Assembly (NCBI GenBank): GCA_946409885.1
Contig: CAMJYF010000130.1
Coordinates: 1-5,934, forward strand
DNA from: an uncultured Clostridia bacterium
GTDB lineage: Bacteria > Bacillota > Clostridia > Oscillospirales > Acutalibacteraceae
Length of the DNA: 5,934 bases
Direction of reading: 5' to 3'
The notes beneath the pieces were generated by a model. The model was given only the letters and a program-made list of their open reading frames with translations. It ran no database searches and had not been told where the DNA came from. The position numbers were made by a program, and so were the translations under genes. Positions 1 through 5,934 of this stretch are shown here, piece by piece. Every line of letters begins with the position of its first letter. Position 1 is the stretch's first letter.

Positions 1-219
1 GTCAGCGATACGGCCCACCCGGACGTGGTCGCCGCGGCCCCGCCCGAGGAGCCCATCAAGACCGCCCCCAGCGGCTATTATCACGTCCCCACGGAGGATC
101 CGGAAATCGAGCAGTTCCTGCAGACCTACGGCACCGCGGACGCTCCGGAGGAGGAACACGCCTCCGGCGATATCTCCTTTGCCGCCGCGCGCGGTACGCA
201 GAACCAGACCGGGGAATAA
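1..219 (+). CDS. ftsE: Probable FtsE C-terminal tail (5' end outside window)
   Basis: The frame is open from base 1 and stops at TAA 217-219, giving 72 residues of a C-terminus. It contains none of the ABC ATPase motifs (Walker A, signature, Walker B), which would lie upstream, so the FtsE call rests mainly on its position directly before ftsX, the almost universal order. The visible tail is rich in Pro, Ala and Glu and probably disordered, with one patch resembling a short helix (DPEIEQFLQTYG, followed by more acidic residues). FtsE proteins usually end soon after the ATPase fold, at about 220-230 residues, so this would be a long extension. FtsE is the cytoplasmic ATPase that powers FtsX. 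A GTG at 25 is in frame but is internal, not a start. It could instead be the tail of an unrelated protein; seeing the upstream sequence would settle this. Confidence 0.6.
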   Translation, partial: VSDTAHPDVVAAAPPEEPIKTAPSGYYHVPTEDPEIEQFLQTYGTADAPEEEHASGDISFAAARGTQNQTGE

Positions 220-243
220 GGTCCGTCGCAAAGGGTAACGCTT

Positions 244-1164
244 ATGAAAAGAAACAGAAATATCAGATATTTGACGCAGGAGGGCATCCGGAACGTCGGC
301 ATCAACCGGCTGATGACCGTCGCTTCCGTCGCGGTGCTGATGTCCTGCCTGGTAATGATCGGTTCCGCGCTGCTGATCTTCCTCAACGTGGACGCCCTGC
401 TGCAGAATATCGAGGACCAGAATATCATTATGGTCTTCGTGGACGTGGGCAGCGACGAGGCCACCGTGCAGGGGGTGGAGCAGCAGATCGGCATGATCGA
501 CAATATCCAGTCCTGCGAGTTCGTCTCCAAGGCGGAGGCCTATAACAAGGTGCTGGAATCCCTTGGCAGCAACGCCACGCTGCTGAGCGATTCGGACGAT
601 TCCTTTTTGCCGGACGGGTTCCGGCTGACGGTGAAGGACATGAATCTGTTCGCCTCCACCGTCGCGCAGCTGCAGTCCATTGAGCATGTGCTCAACGTGC
701 AGCAGAACACCGATCTGGCGGCGCGGCTCTCCCGCGTGCGGCGCGCCGTCTCTTACGTCAGCGTGTGCATCATTGTGCTGCTGTTTGTCGTGTCGCTGTT
801 TATCATTGCCAATACAGTTAAGATCACCATGTTCTCCCGTAAGCTGGAGATCAGCATCATGAAGGCGGTGGGTGCCACCAACTGGTTCATCCGCTGGCCC
901 TTCCTGATCGAGGGCGTCACCATCGGCCTGATCTCCGCCGTGATCGGTTTCGGCGTGCTGTATCTGATCTATTTTCTGGCCAGCGACGCGCTGCTGGATA
1001 TCTTCGGCCTGCTGGGCAACGCTCTGGTGGACTTCTGGGATTACGCCGCCTATATCGCCGTCGGCTTCGTGGCGGTCAGTATCCTTACGGGCGGCATCGG
1101 CAGCATCTTCTCCATCGGCCGTTATCTGAAAGAACAGGGAAGTGTAGTACTGGATGAAAACTGA
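244..1164 (+). CDS. ftsX: FtsX, cell-division ABC transporter permease-like protein
   Basis: This 306-residue protein has the complete FtsX layout: a short basic cytoplasmic N-terminus (MKRNRNIRYLTQEG), TM1 at about 23-47, an extracellular domain at about 48-168, then three more hydrophobic segments at about 170-195, 222-246 and 267-292. The family signature of the cytoplasmic loop is clear around residues 200-224 (KLEISIMKAVGATNWFIRWP, then the EG pair). The extracellular domain carries the usual LP-x-x-F motif (FLPDGFRLTV, about 120-129). FtsX is a mechanotransmitter: with FtsE it converts ATP hydrolysis into a conformational change outside the membrane that switches on a peptidoglycan hydrolase, and it is not known to transport a substrate. 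The start has a good ribosome site, AAGGGT at 231-236, eight bases upstream. The gene begins 24 bases after the probable ftsE stop and its end overlaps the downstream hydrolase gene, its likely partner. Length is normal and no lesion is visible. Confidence 0.96.
   Translation: MKRNRNIRYLTQEGIRNVGINRLMTVASVAVLMSCLVMIGSALLIFLNVDALLQNIEDQNIIMVFVDVGSDEATVQGVEQQIGMIDNIQSCEFVSKAEAYNKVLESLGSNATLLSDSDDSFLPDGFRLTVKDMNLFASTVAQLQSIEHVLNVQQNTDLAARLSRVRRAVSYVSVCIIVLLFVVSLFIIANTVKITMFSRKLEISIMKAVGATNWFIRWPFLIEGVTIGLISAVIGFGVLYLIYFLASDALLDIFGLLGNALVDFWDYAAYIAVGFVAVSILTGGIGSIFSIGRYLKEQGSVVLDEN
1136..1140 (+). promoter_or_regulatory. Ribosome binding site of the M23 hydrolase gene, inside ftsX
   Basis: AGGGA lies 13 bases before ATG 1154 and 25 bases before the next in-frame ATG at 1166. 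The spacing is long but favours 1154 as the start. Because the site lies within the last ftsX codons and the genes overlap by 11 bases, translation of the hydrolase is probably coupled to that of ftsX. Confidence 0.5.
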
Positions 1165-2494
1165 TATGTCAAAAAGAATACTGTCGCTGGCGCTGACCTT
1201 TTTGCTGGTGCTGTCAAGCGTGGCGTTCAGTATCGCTTCCGCCTCCAATCTTTCCAGCGAGGACCAGGAAAAGGTGGATGAGCTGAAGGAAAAGAAAGAG
1301 GCGCTGGGCAAACTGATCGAGGAAAACCGCAGCGCCATCGAAACCTATAAAGAGCAGAAAGCGCCCGTGGAGGCCTACGCCTCGGAGCTGGCCTCCCAGA
1401 TCGACAGCCTGCAGCAGCAGATCGACGTGCTGCAGGAGGAGATCGCCGCGCTGGAAGCGCAGAAGGCCGAGCACGAAAAGCAGATCGCTTCGCTGAATCA
1501 GGAGATCGCCGGCGTGGAAGCCGACATTACCCAGAATGAGATCGAGACCCAGGACGTGAAGGCGGAGATCGACGAGGTCTACCGGCAGTTCAAAAAACGG
1601 CTGTGCGAGGTCTACGTCAACGGTTCCGCCTCCGACTTGGAGCTGCTGCTGGACTGCGACCAGGACAGCGACTTTTCCACCTATCTGATCATGGTGGAGA
1701 TCTCCCAGCGCCGCGCCAAAAGCGACGAACAGATCGTGGAACAGCTCAATCAGGATATCGCCAAGATCAACGAGCTGACGGCGCAGCTCAACGCGATGAT
1801 CGCCGAGCTGGAAGTCAAAAAGGGCGAACAGCAGGCGCAGATCGAAGCGCTGAACGTCAGCGAAATGAATATCGAGGCGGACAAGTCTTCGCTGGAATCC
1901 AACCAGTCGGAGCTGCAGGCCCTGAAGGAAGAGGCCTTTTCACAGATTGCTTCGCTGGAGAAGAAGAGCGACGCTTCCGCCCAGCTGATCGAGCAGTACG
2001 AGGAGGAACGCGCCCAGATCGAAAAGGAGATCGACACCCTGATCAACAGCCGGGCGGCAAAATCCGCCAACGTGACGGTCAATCCCGGCGGCTTCATCTG
2101 GCCCCTGCAGTACAGCGACGTGTACATCTCCTCCTCCTTCGGTTACCGGTACGACCCCATCTCCGGCGTGTATAAGCTGCATGGCGGCACGGATACCTGC
2201 TGTTCCAGCGGCACCATGGGCAAGGAGGTTGTGGCGGCCGCGGACGGCACGGTCATCATCTCTTCCTATATGAGCGGCGGCTACGGGTATTACGTGGCCA
2301 TCGATCATGGCAACGGTATCGTGACGCTGTACGGCCACAATTCCTCTTTGAATGTGTCAGAGGGTGAACACGTCAATCAGGGCGACGTCATCGCATACGC
2401 CGGGGCTACCGGCTACGTCACCGGCGCCCACGTCCATTTTGAGGTCCGTGTGAACGGCGAAAAGGTGGACGCCACCAACTACTGCTCACCGTAA
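1154..2494 (+). CDS. Secreted coiled-coil M23 (LytM) peptidoglycan endopeptidase, probable FtsEX effector
   Basis: This 446-residue exported protein has a Sec signal peptide (basic MSKR, then a hydrophobic stretch to about residue 27) with a plausible signal peptidase I site after Ala30 (SIASA/S). Residues about 35-143 and 190-303 are long Glu/Lys/Gln-rich coiled coils joined by the hairpin typical of PcsB, CwlO and EnvC proteins (KKRLCEVYVNGSASDLELLL, 147-166), the part that contacts FtsX in known systems. Residues about 312-440 are an M23 peptidase domain. The zinc ligands His343 and Asp347 (HGGTD) and His428 (HVHFE), plus the catalytic histidines His395 (YGH) and His426, are all present, so it should cut peptide cross-links itself. 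E. coli EnvC, by contrast, has a degenerate LytM domain and activates amidases. The gene overlaps ftsX by 11 bases. An alternative start at ATG 1166 removes only four residues. Cys151 and Cys168 flank the hairpin, and Cys349, Cys350 and Cys444 lie in the M23 domain; disulfides are possible. There is no cell-wall anchor or SPOR or LysM domain. Confidence 0.94.
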   Translation: MKTDMSKRILSLALTFLLVLSSVAFSIASASNLSSEDQEKVDELKEKKEALGKLIEENRSAIETYKEQKAPVEAYASELASQIDSLQQQIDVLQEEIAALEAQKAEHEKQIASLNQEIAGVEADITQNEIETQDVKAEIDEVYRQFKKRLCEVYVNGSASDLELLLDCDQDSDFSTYLIMVEISQRRAKSDEQIVEQLNQDIAKINELTAQLNAMIAELEVKKGEQQAQIEALNVSEMNIEADKSSLESNQSELQALKEEAFSQIASLEKKSDASAQLIEQYEEERAQIEKEIDTLINSRAAKSANVTVNPGGFIWPLQYSDVYISSSFGYRYDPISGVYKLHGGTDTCCSSGTMGKEVVAAADGTVIISSYMSGGYGYYVAIDHGNGIVTLYGHNSSLNVSEGEHVNQGDVIAYAGATGYVTGAHVHFEVRVNGEKVDATNYCSP

Positions 2495-2514
2495 ACAGGA
2501 AGCGGGGGAAGCTC

Positions 2515-3738
2515 ATGTCCAGAAAAATCCCTTTAGGAATCGCCATCGCGGCGGCTTTTATCGCCGCCGCGTTTTCCGTTGCCGTCACGGTTTCCGTCTG
2601 TACCGGCTCTTATAACAGGCTGATCCGCGACCTGCCGCAGCGGACGCAGCAGTACGCCGTCCTGTCCGAGATCGACGAGGTGATCCGCGATCATTATTAC
2701 GGCGAAACCGACCGGGAGGCCATTCTCTCCAATATGGCCGCCGGTTATGTGCAGGGCCTGAACGACGGGCAGTGTTTTTTTGTCCCGCAGGAAAACCTTG
2801 CCGCCTATCAGAATACGGTGGCGGGCAACATGCCGGGTGTGGGCGTCACCGCTGTCTATGACGCCGCTGCCGCCACCCTGGTCATCCGCGACGTGGCTGT
2901 GGGCTCGCCCGCCGCGCAGGCCGGCCTTTCCGTCGGCGACCGGATCTATGCCGTGGACGGCGCCGCCGTCACCGCGCAGAACGCCTCGTCTCTGATCGAC
3001 CGTCTGCTGAACGCGGCGCAGAAAACCACCTCGGTTTCCTATACACGCGCGGCCGCCGGGGGCGGGGAGACCCCCCGGGAGAGCGTCTCGCTGAAAAACG
3101 GCTATGTGGCGCAGTCCTGCGTCGCCAAAACCGTCGGCAGCGTGGGGTATCTCTATCTGTACGATTTCTATCCCGATACGGCGGAGCGGTTCGACGAGGC
3201 GGTGCGGTCCTTTACGGACGCGGGGATCTCCTCGCTGATCCTGGACGTGCGCAACACCGACAGCGTCAACTACGAATACGCCTGCAAGGTCATCGACCGT
3301 ATTGTGCCGCTGGCCGCCGACGGCACCGGCGCCATCGCCACCGCCAAAAACGCCGCCGGCGAGACGGTAAAGATCTATCCTTCGGACAGCGCCGCCCTGA
3401 ACCTTTCCATCGCGGTGCTGATCAACGACCGCACGGCGGGGGCCGCGGAGCTGCTGGCCTGCGACCTGCGGGATTTCGGTAAGGCGAAGCTCTTCGGCGA
3501 AAAAACGGCCGGGGAGGGGATGCTGCCGGAGCTGTACCCGCTGGACAGCGGCGGGGCCGTGATGCTGACTGCCGCAAAGATATATCCCTATGTCAGCGAT
3601 CCCTACGACGGCGAGGGCGTTGCGCCCGATGTGGCGGTGCCGATGGTGGATACGGAGAAAAGCAGGATCCCGGCGGATACCTTCGACGGGGACCCGCAGT
3701 TCGCCGCCGCCTACGAGTTTTTCAACGCCGGGAAATAA
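2515..3738 (+). CDS. Membrane-anchored PDZ/S41-fold protein, probably catalytically inactive CtpA/Prc homologue
   Basis: This 407-residue protein has an uncleaved-looking N-terminal membrane anchor (about 5-29), an S41 helical region (about 40-100), a PDZ domain (about 106-180, with GSPAAQAGLSVGDRI at 130-144) and an S41 peptidase fold (about 190-385). C-terminal processing proteases use a Ser/Lys dyad spaced 25 residues apart, in S-A-S-E and F-G-K-G motifs. Here the equivalents are Gly309 (TAGAAELL) and Glu334 (GEKTAGEG), so both are lost at the correct spacing. The RNNPGG motif near the oxyanion hole reads RNTDSV (246-251). Fold markers remain: LILDVRN, LRDFG, GEKT, and GEGVAPDV near the end. 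The frame is intact with a strong site (GGGGGA 2504-2509) five bases before the start, so it reads as a maintained pseudoprotease and not a decaying gene. It starts 20 bases after the M23 stop, in the same operon. In other bacteria S41 proteases (Prc, CtpA) degrade peptidoglycan hydrolases. A holding, scaffolding or sensing role on the M23 enzyme or FtsEX is inference. Confidence 0.92.
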   Translation: MSRKIPLGIAIAAAFIAAAFSVAVTVSVCTGSYNRLIRDLPQRTQQYAVLSEIDEVIRDHYYGETDREAILSNMAAGYVQGLNDGQCFFVPQENLAAYQNTVAGNMPGVGVTAVYDAAAATLVIRDVAVGSPAAQAGLSVGDRIYAVDGAAVTAQNASSLIDRLLNAAQKTTSVSYTRAAAGGGETPRESVSLKNGYVAQSCVAKTVGSVGYLYLYDFYPDTAERFDEAVRSFTDAGISSLILDVRNTDSVNYEYACKVIDRIVPLAADGTGAIATAKNAAGETVKIYPSDSAALNLSIAVLINDRTAGAAELLACDLRDFGKAKLFGEKTAGEGMLPELYPLDSGGAVMLTAAKIYPYVSDPYDGEGVAPDVAVPMVDTEKSRIPADTFDGDPQFAAAYEFFNAGK

Positions 3739-3779
3739 CCTGGCGCCGTATGACTGAAAATCAAATCGAATCAGAACGC

Positions 3780-3785
3780 GAGGTG
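3780..3785 (+). promoter_or_regulatory. Ribosome binding site fixing a GTG start at 3792
   Basis: GAGGTG lies six bases before GTG 3792 and is a near-ideal Shine-Dalgarno match. The upstream in-frame ATG at 3750 has no such site, and the 14 residues it would add (MTENQIESEREVST) have no counterpart in the expected N-terminus of the family, which begins close to T-N-R-E-R. Confidence 0.75.
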
Positions 3786-3791
3786 TCAACT

Positions 3792-4910
3792 GTGACGAAC
3801 CGTGAACGCGCCATGAATATATTGCACTACCGGCCTGCGGATCGTATGCCGGCGGTGCATTTTGGCTATTGGGGGGAATTGCTCACCGAGTGGGCGGATC
3901 AGGGAAAGATCCCCCGGGAGCTGGCGGAGAACAACTGGGACGGCAGTGAAAAGGACCGGGAGCTTGACCGGCTGATCGGCTGGGATTTCAACTGGTCCCG
4001 CACGGCCGGGGCCAACAACGGCCTTATGCCGGGCTTTGAAAACAAGGTGCTGGAGGTGCTGCCGGACGGCAGCCGCCGGGTGCAGAGCTGGACGGGCGTG
4101 ATCGAGCGCGTCAAGCCGGGCGTGACCTCTATCCCCTCCGAGGACGACTATCTCCTGAAGGACAGGGAGGCGTTTGAAACCCTGTACCGCCCCAAAATGC
4201 AGTTCTCGCCGGAGCGGGTGGATCTGGAGTACTTCCGGCATTTCAACGAGACCCGTGACTGGGACCGCCCCATCGGCCTGCATCTGGGCAGCGTGCTGGG
4301 CAGCATCCGGGATATGACCTCCGTCATTGGCATGAGCTACCTGCTGTACGACGAGGACGAGGACCTGTTCGCGGATATCGTGGATACCTACGCGGAGATG
4401 CAGTACCAGTGCGCGAAGGCCATTCTGGAGACCGGCGCAACGTTTGATTTCGCCCACTACTGGGAGGATATCTGTTTTAAAAACGGGCCGCTGCTTTCGC
4501 CTGAAATGTTCGACGAGCTTTGCGCCAAACACTACAAAAAGCGCAACGACCTGTGCCACGAATACGGCATCGACGTGATCTCGCTGGACTGCGACGGCGT
4601 TACGGAAAAGCTGCTGCCCACCTGGTTTGAGAACGGCGTGAACACCATGTTCCCCATTGAGATCGGCGTGTGGGGCGACCAGTTCGAGCCTGCCCGTAAA
4701 AAGTTCGGCAGGGGGATGCTGGGCGTGGGCGGCATGGATAAAATCGCCCTGCGCAAGGACAAGGCCGCCGTGGACGCGGAGATCGAACGCCTGACGCGGC
4801 TTTCCGCCATGGGCGGCTTCCTGCCGTGCCCCGATCACCGCCTGATGCCCGGCACTAAATTCGAGCTGGTGCAGTATTACGCCGAAGAGATCAAGAAGAT
4901 AAAGCTATGA
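3792..4910 (+). CDS. Uroporphyrinogen decarboxylase superfamily (URO-D) protein, possible methyltransferase
   Basis: The protein has 372 residues from the preferred GTG start (386 if ATG 3750 is used). The N-terminus TNRERAMNILHYRPADRMP is the classic opening of URO-D superfamily proteins, and the C-terminal half has the expected barrel landmarks: DCDG at 266-269, a GVNTMFPIE strand, GVGGMDK (311-317), and PCPDHR at 345-350 before a PGT-x-x-E helix. The superfamily includes HemE and the zinc methyltransferases MtaA and MtbA, which move methyl groups between corrinoid proteins and coenzyme M. It is not HemE-like at the N-terminus. It also lacks the His-X-Cys zinc motif of MtaA/MtbA: the matching site reads Asp-Cys-Asp-Gly, and the later position carries Pro-Asp-His-Arg. 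It belongs to a large uncharacterised group, so substrate is unknown. It is probably cytoplasmic, with no signal or membrane segment. Its stop overlaps the next gene's start (ATGA), so the two are likely co-translated. No corrinoid protein or regulator is visible here. Confidence 0.9.
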   Translation: MTNRERAMNILHYRPADRMPAVHFGYWGELLTEWADQGKIPRELAENNWDGSEKDRELDRLIGWDFNWSRTAGANNGLMPGFENKVLEVLPDGSRRVQSWTGVIERVKPGVTSIPSEDDYLLKDREAFETLYRPKMQFSPERVDLEYFRHFNETRDWDRPIGLHLGSVLGSIRDMTSVIGMSYLLYDEDEDLFADIVDTYAEMQYQCAKAILETGATFDFAHYWEDICFKNGPLLSPEMFDELCAKHYKKRNDLCHEYGIDVISLDCDGVTEKLLPTWFENGVNTMFPIEIGVWGDQFEPARKKFGRGMLGVGGMDKIALRKDKAAVDAEIERLTRLSAMGGFLPCPDHRLMPGTKFELVQYYAEEIKKIKL

Positions 4911-5934
4911 GCGATTTTCAGAAAGACAGAACCATTGTCCGGGAGCTGGCGAAGCGGTACCGGGAGATCGCCGATTCCCCCAAGCACGTGCGCATGCGGC
5001 AGCGATTCCGGGACAACAACGACCTGAAGCTCGTCCGCCCGCCCCTGTATATGGACGAGATCCCCTGGTTTGAAATGAACATCGACGGGGAGCTGGACTG
5101 CGTCTGTGAAGACGACCGGCTGCGGGGCATGGAGTGGCATTTTCGTTCGGAGCTGTTCCGGGAGCGCCATTTCGCCTGCGACAACTACATTGAGCCTGTC
5201 TGGCCGGTGTATAAGTCCTACAGCTCCACCGGCAACGGCCTGTCCGCCAAGGAGAACACTGTCTCCGTGGACGCCCGGAACTGGATCGTCTCGCATCATT
5301 ATGAGGACGTGCTGGAGGACGAAAAGGCGCTGGAGGCCTGGCATGAACCCGTCATTACCGCCCATCCGGAGGAGGACGAGAAAAACGTGGCCTTCGCGGA
5401 GGAGGTGCTGGGGGATATCCTTCCCGTCCAATTGCGCGGACACACCATCTACTATGCGCCCTGGGACCAGATCCCACGGCTGCGGGGGGTGGAACCGATC
5501 TTGATGGATATCTATGACCGGCCGGAGTATCTGCATAAAATCATCGGTCTCTATACCAGGGGCATGCAGAGCGAGATGGATCAGAAGGAGGCGCTGGGAC
5601 TGTACGACCCCCGCAGCCTTTCGCTGCACTGCACCCCCGGTTCCGTCACGCTGCCGCAGGAACCGGACCCGAACCATTACGGCTGCAAGGACCTGTGGTT
5701 CCGCACCATGGCGCAGATGTTTTCCTCCATTTCCCCGGAAGACCACTATGAACTGGATATGCAGTATTCCGCGCCGCTGGCCGCCCGCTGCGCCTACACC
5801 TACTACGGCTGCTGCGAGCCTTTGTCCGACCGGATCGACATGCTGCAAAAAGCCTATCCCAACCTGCGCAAGATCGGCGTCAGCCCCTGGGCGGACGTGG
5901 CCGCCAGCGCGGAGCAGATCGGCGGGAACTACGT
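4907..5934 (+). CDS. Second URO-D superfamily-like protein (3' end outside window)
   Basis: ATG 4907-4909 overlaps the previous stop as ATGA, and the frame stays open for 342 codons to the window end. The start context has only a weak purine-rich site, as expected for translational coupling. I recognise the protein by general resemblance to a group of roughly 400-residue URO-D superfamily proteins in gut Clostridia, sometimes labelled as trimethylamine-corrinoid-related without experimental support. Marks include the N-terminal MRQRFRDNNDLKLVRPPLYM, a Tyr-Tyr-Gly-Cys-Cys-Glu-Pro-Leu motif at 299-306 followed by SDRID, and NLRKIGVSPWADV at 319-331. The Cys-Cys-Glu motif sits where barrel strands of the superfamily carry active-site residues and may bind metal; a second candidate is His241-Cys242. 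It is diverged from its upstream neighbour and not a simple duplicate. The pair could form a heteromer or do consecutive steps, which is inference. The last portion, probably 60-100 residues, is missing. Confidence 0.78.
   Translation, partial: MSDFQKDRTIVRELAKRYREIADSPKHVRMRQRFRDNNDLKLVRPPLYMDEIPWFEMNIDGELDCVCEDDRLRGMEWHFRSELFRERHFACDNYIEPVWPVYKSYSSTGNGLSAKENTVSVDARNWIVSHHYEDVLEDEKALEAWHEPVITAHPEEDEKNVAFAEEVLGDILPVQLRGHTIYYAPWDQIPRLRGVEPILMDIYDRPEYLHKIIGLYTRGMQSEMDQKEALGLYDPRSLSLHCTPGSVTLPQEPDPNHYGCKDLWFRTMAQMFSSISPEDHYELDMQYSAPLAARCAYTYYGCCEPLSDRIDMLQKAYPNLRKIGVSPWADVAASAEQIGGNY

Noticed and set aside
1154..2100. Repetitive Glu/Gln/Lys-rich coding stretch as a DNA tandem repeat
   Set aside because: Similarity between segments reflects heptad coiled-coil composition; I saw no exact repeated unit at the DNA level.
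3056..3078. Strong GC inverted repeat (CCGGGGG, 9-base loop, CCCCCGG) as a possible terminator
   Set aside because: It lies inside the S41 gene, encodes the Gly-rich linker after the PDZ domain, and no T-run follows. It is more likely a by-product of Gly/Pro codons in a GC-rich gene.
3502..3504. Lys330 of the GEKT motif as the S41 catalytic lysine
   Set aside because: This position is Pro in the active E. coli Prc (GEPTFGKG). The true catalytic lysine is four residues later, where this protein has Glu334.
2533..3789. A 418-codon open frame on the minus strand opposite the S41 gene
   Set aside because: Its product is rich in Arg, Gly, His and Val with no recognisable domain, and it mirrors a clear PDZ/S41 coding frame. 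Long antisense open frames are expected at this GC content.
3750..3791. ATG 3750 as the start of the first URO-D gene
   Set aside because: It has no ribosome site and adds a hydrophilic stretch not expected in the family, whereas GTG 3792 has GAGGTG six bases upstream and begins at the family's usual N-terminus.
5106..5504. A 132-codon + strand open frame inside the second URO-D-like gene
   Set aside because: The product is Arg/Pro/Ser/Thr-rich and lies wholly within the frame starting at 4907, which has clear family motifs and runs to the window end.
3786..5848. Minus-strand open frames of 350 and 323 codons opposite the URO-D genes
   Set aside because: They show the same GC-driven shadow pattern, with low-complexity His/Val/Gln-rich products, and the + strand frames carry family motifs along their whole length.

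Overview
The window reads as one strand of a GC-rich Gram-positive genome, most likely an anaerobic member of the Clostridia (Bacillota), perhaps an Oscillospirales-type gut lineage. This rests on the ftsE-ftsX-peptidoglycan hydrolase-S41 gene order, strong purine-rich ribosome binding sites, and a pair of uroporphyrinogen-decarboxylase-superfamily (URO-D) genes of a kind common in gut Clostridia. The taxonomic call is inference; there is no rRNA or other marker gene here. All six genes supported lie on the + strand and are packed with overlaps or short gaps.

Bases 1-3738 hold a cell-envelope module. It starts with the last 72 codons of what is probably ftsE, whose ATPase domain lies upstream of the window. 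A complete ftsX follows, then an exported coiled-coil protein with a C-terminal M23 (LytM) endopeptidase domain that overlaps ftsX by 11 bases, then a membrane-anchored PDZ plus S41-peptidase-fold protein. By analogy with known FtsEX systems, ATP hydrolysis by FtsE would move FtsX, which would act through its extracellular domain on the coiled coil and release the hydrolase to cut peptidoglycan during division or elongation.

Two details stand out. First, the M23 domain keeps all five zinc-binding and catalytic residues, so it should be a real hydrolase and not an EnvC-like degenerate activator. Second, the S41 protein keeps its fold and PDZ domain but has lost the catalytic serine (Gly309) and catalytic lysine (Glu334), and its NPGG-type motif is replaced. 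It therefore looks like a pseudoprotease encoded directly after the hydrolase, and may have become a binding or regulatory partner.

Bases 3792-5934 hold a different module: two URO-D superfamily proteins joined by an ATGA stop/start overlap, the second cut by the window end. They resemble the broad group that includes corrinoid-dependent methyltransferases, but the first lacks the usual His-X-Cys zinc motif and has Asp-Cys-Asp-Gly instead, so substrate and reaction are unknown. The 53-base gap between the modules shows no terminator and no convincing promoter. No tRNA, rRNA, CRISPR, insertion sequence or long repeat was seen, and no stretch over 300 bases lacks a gene.
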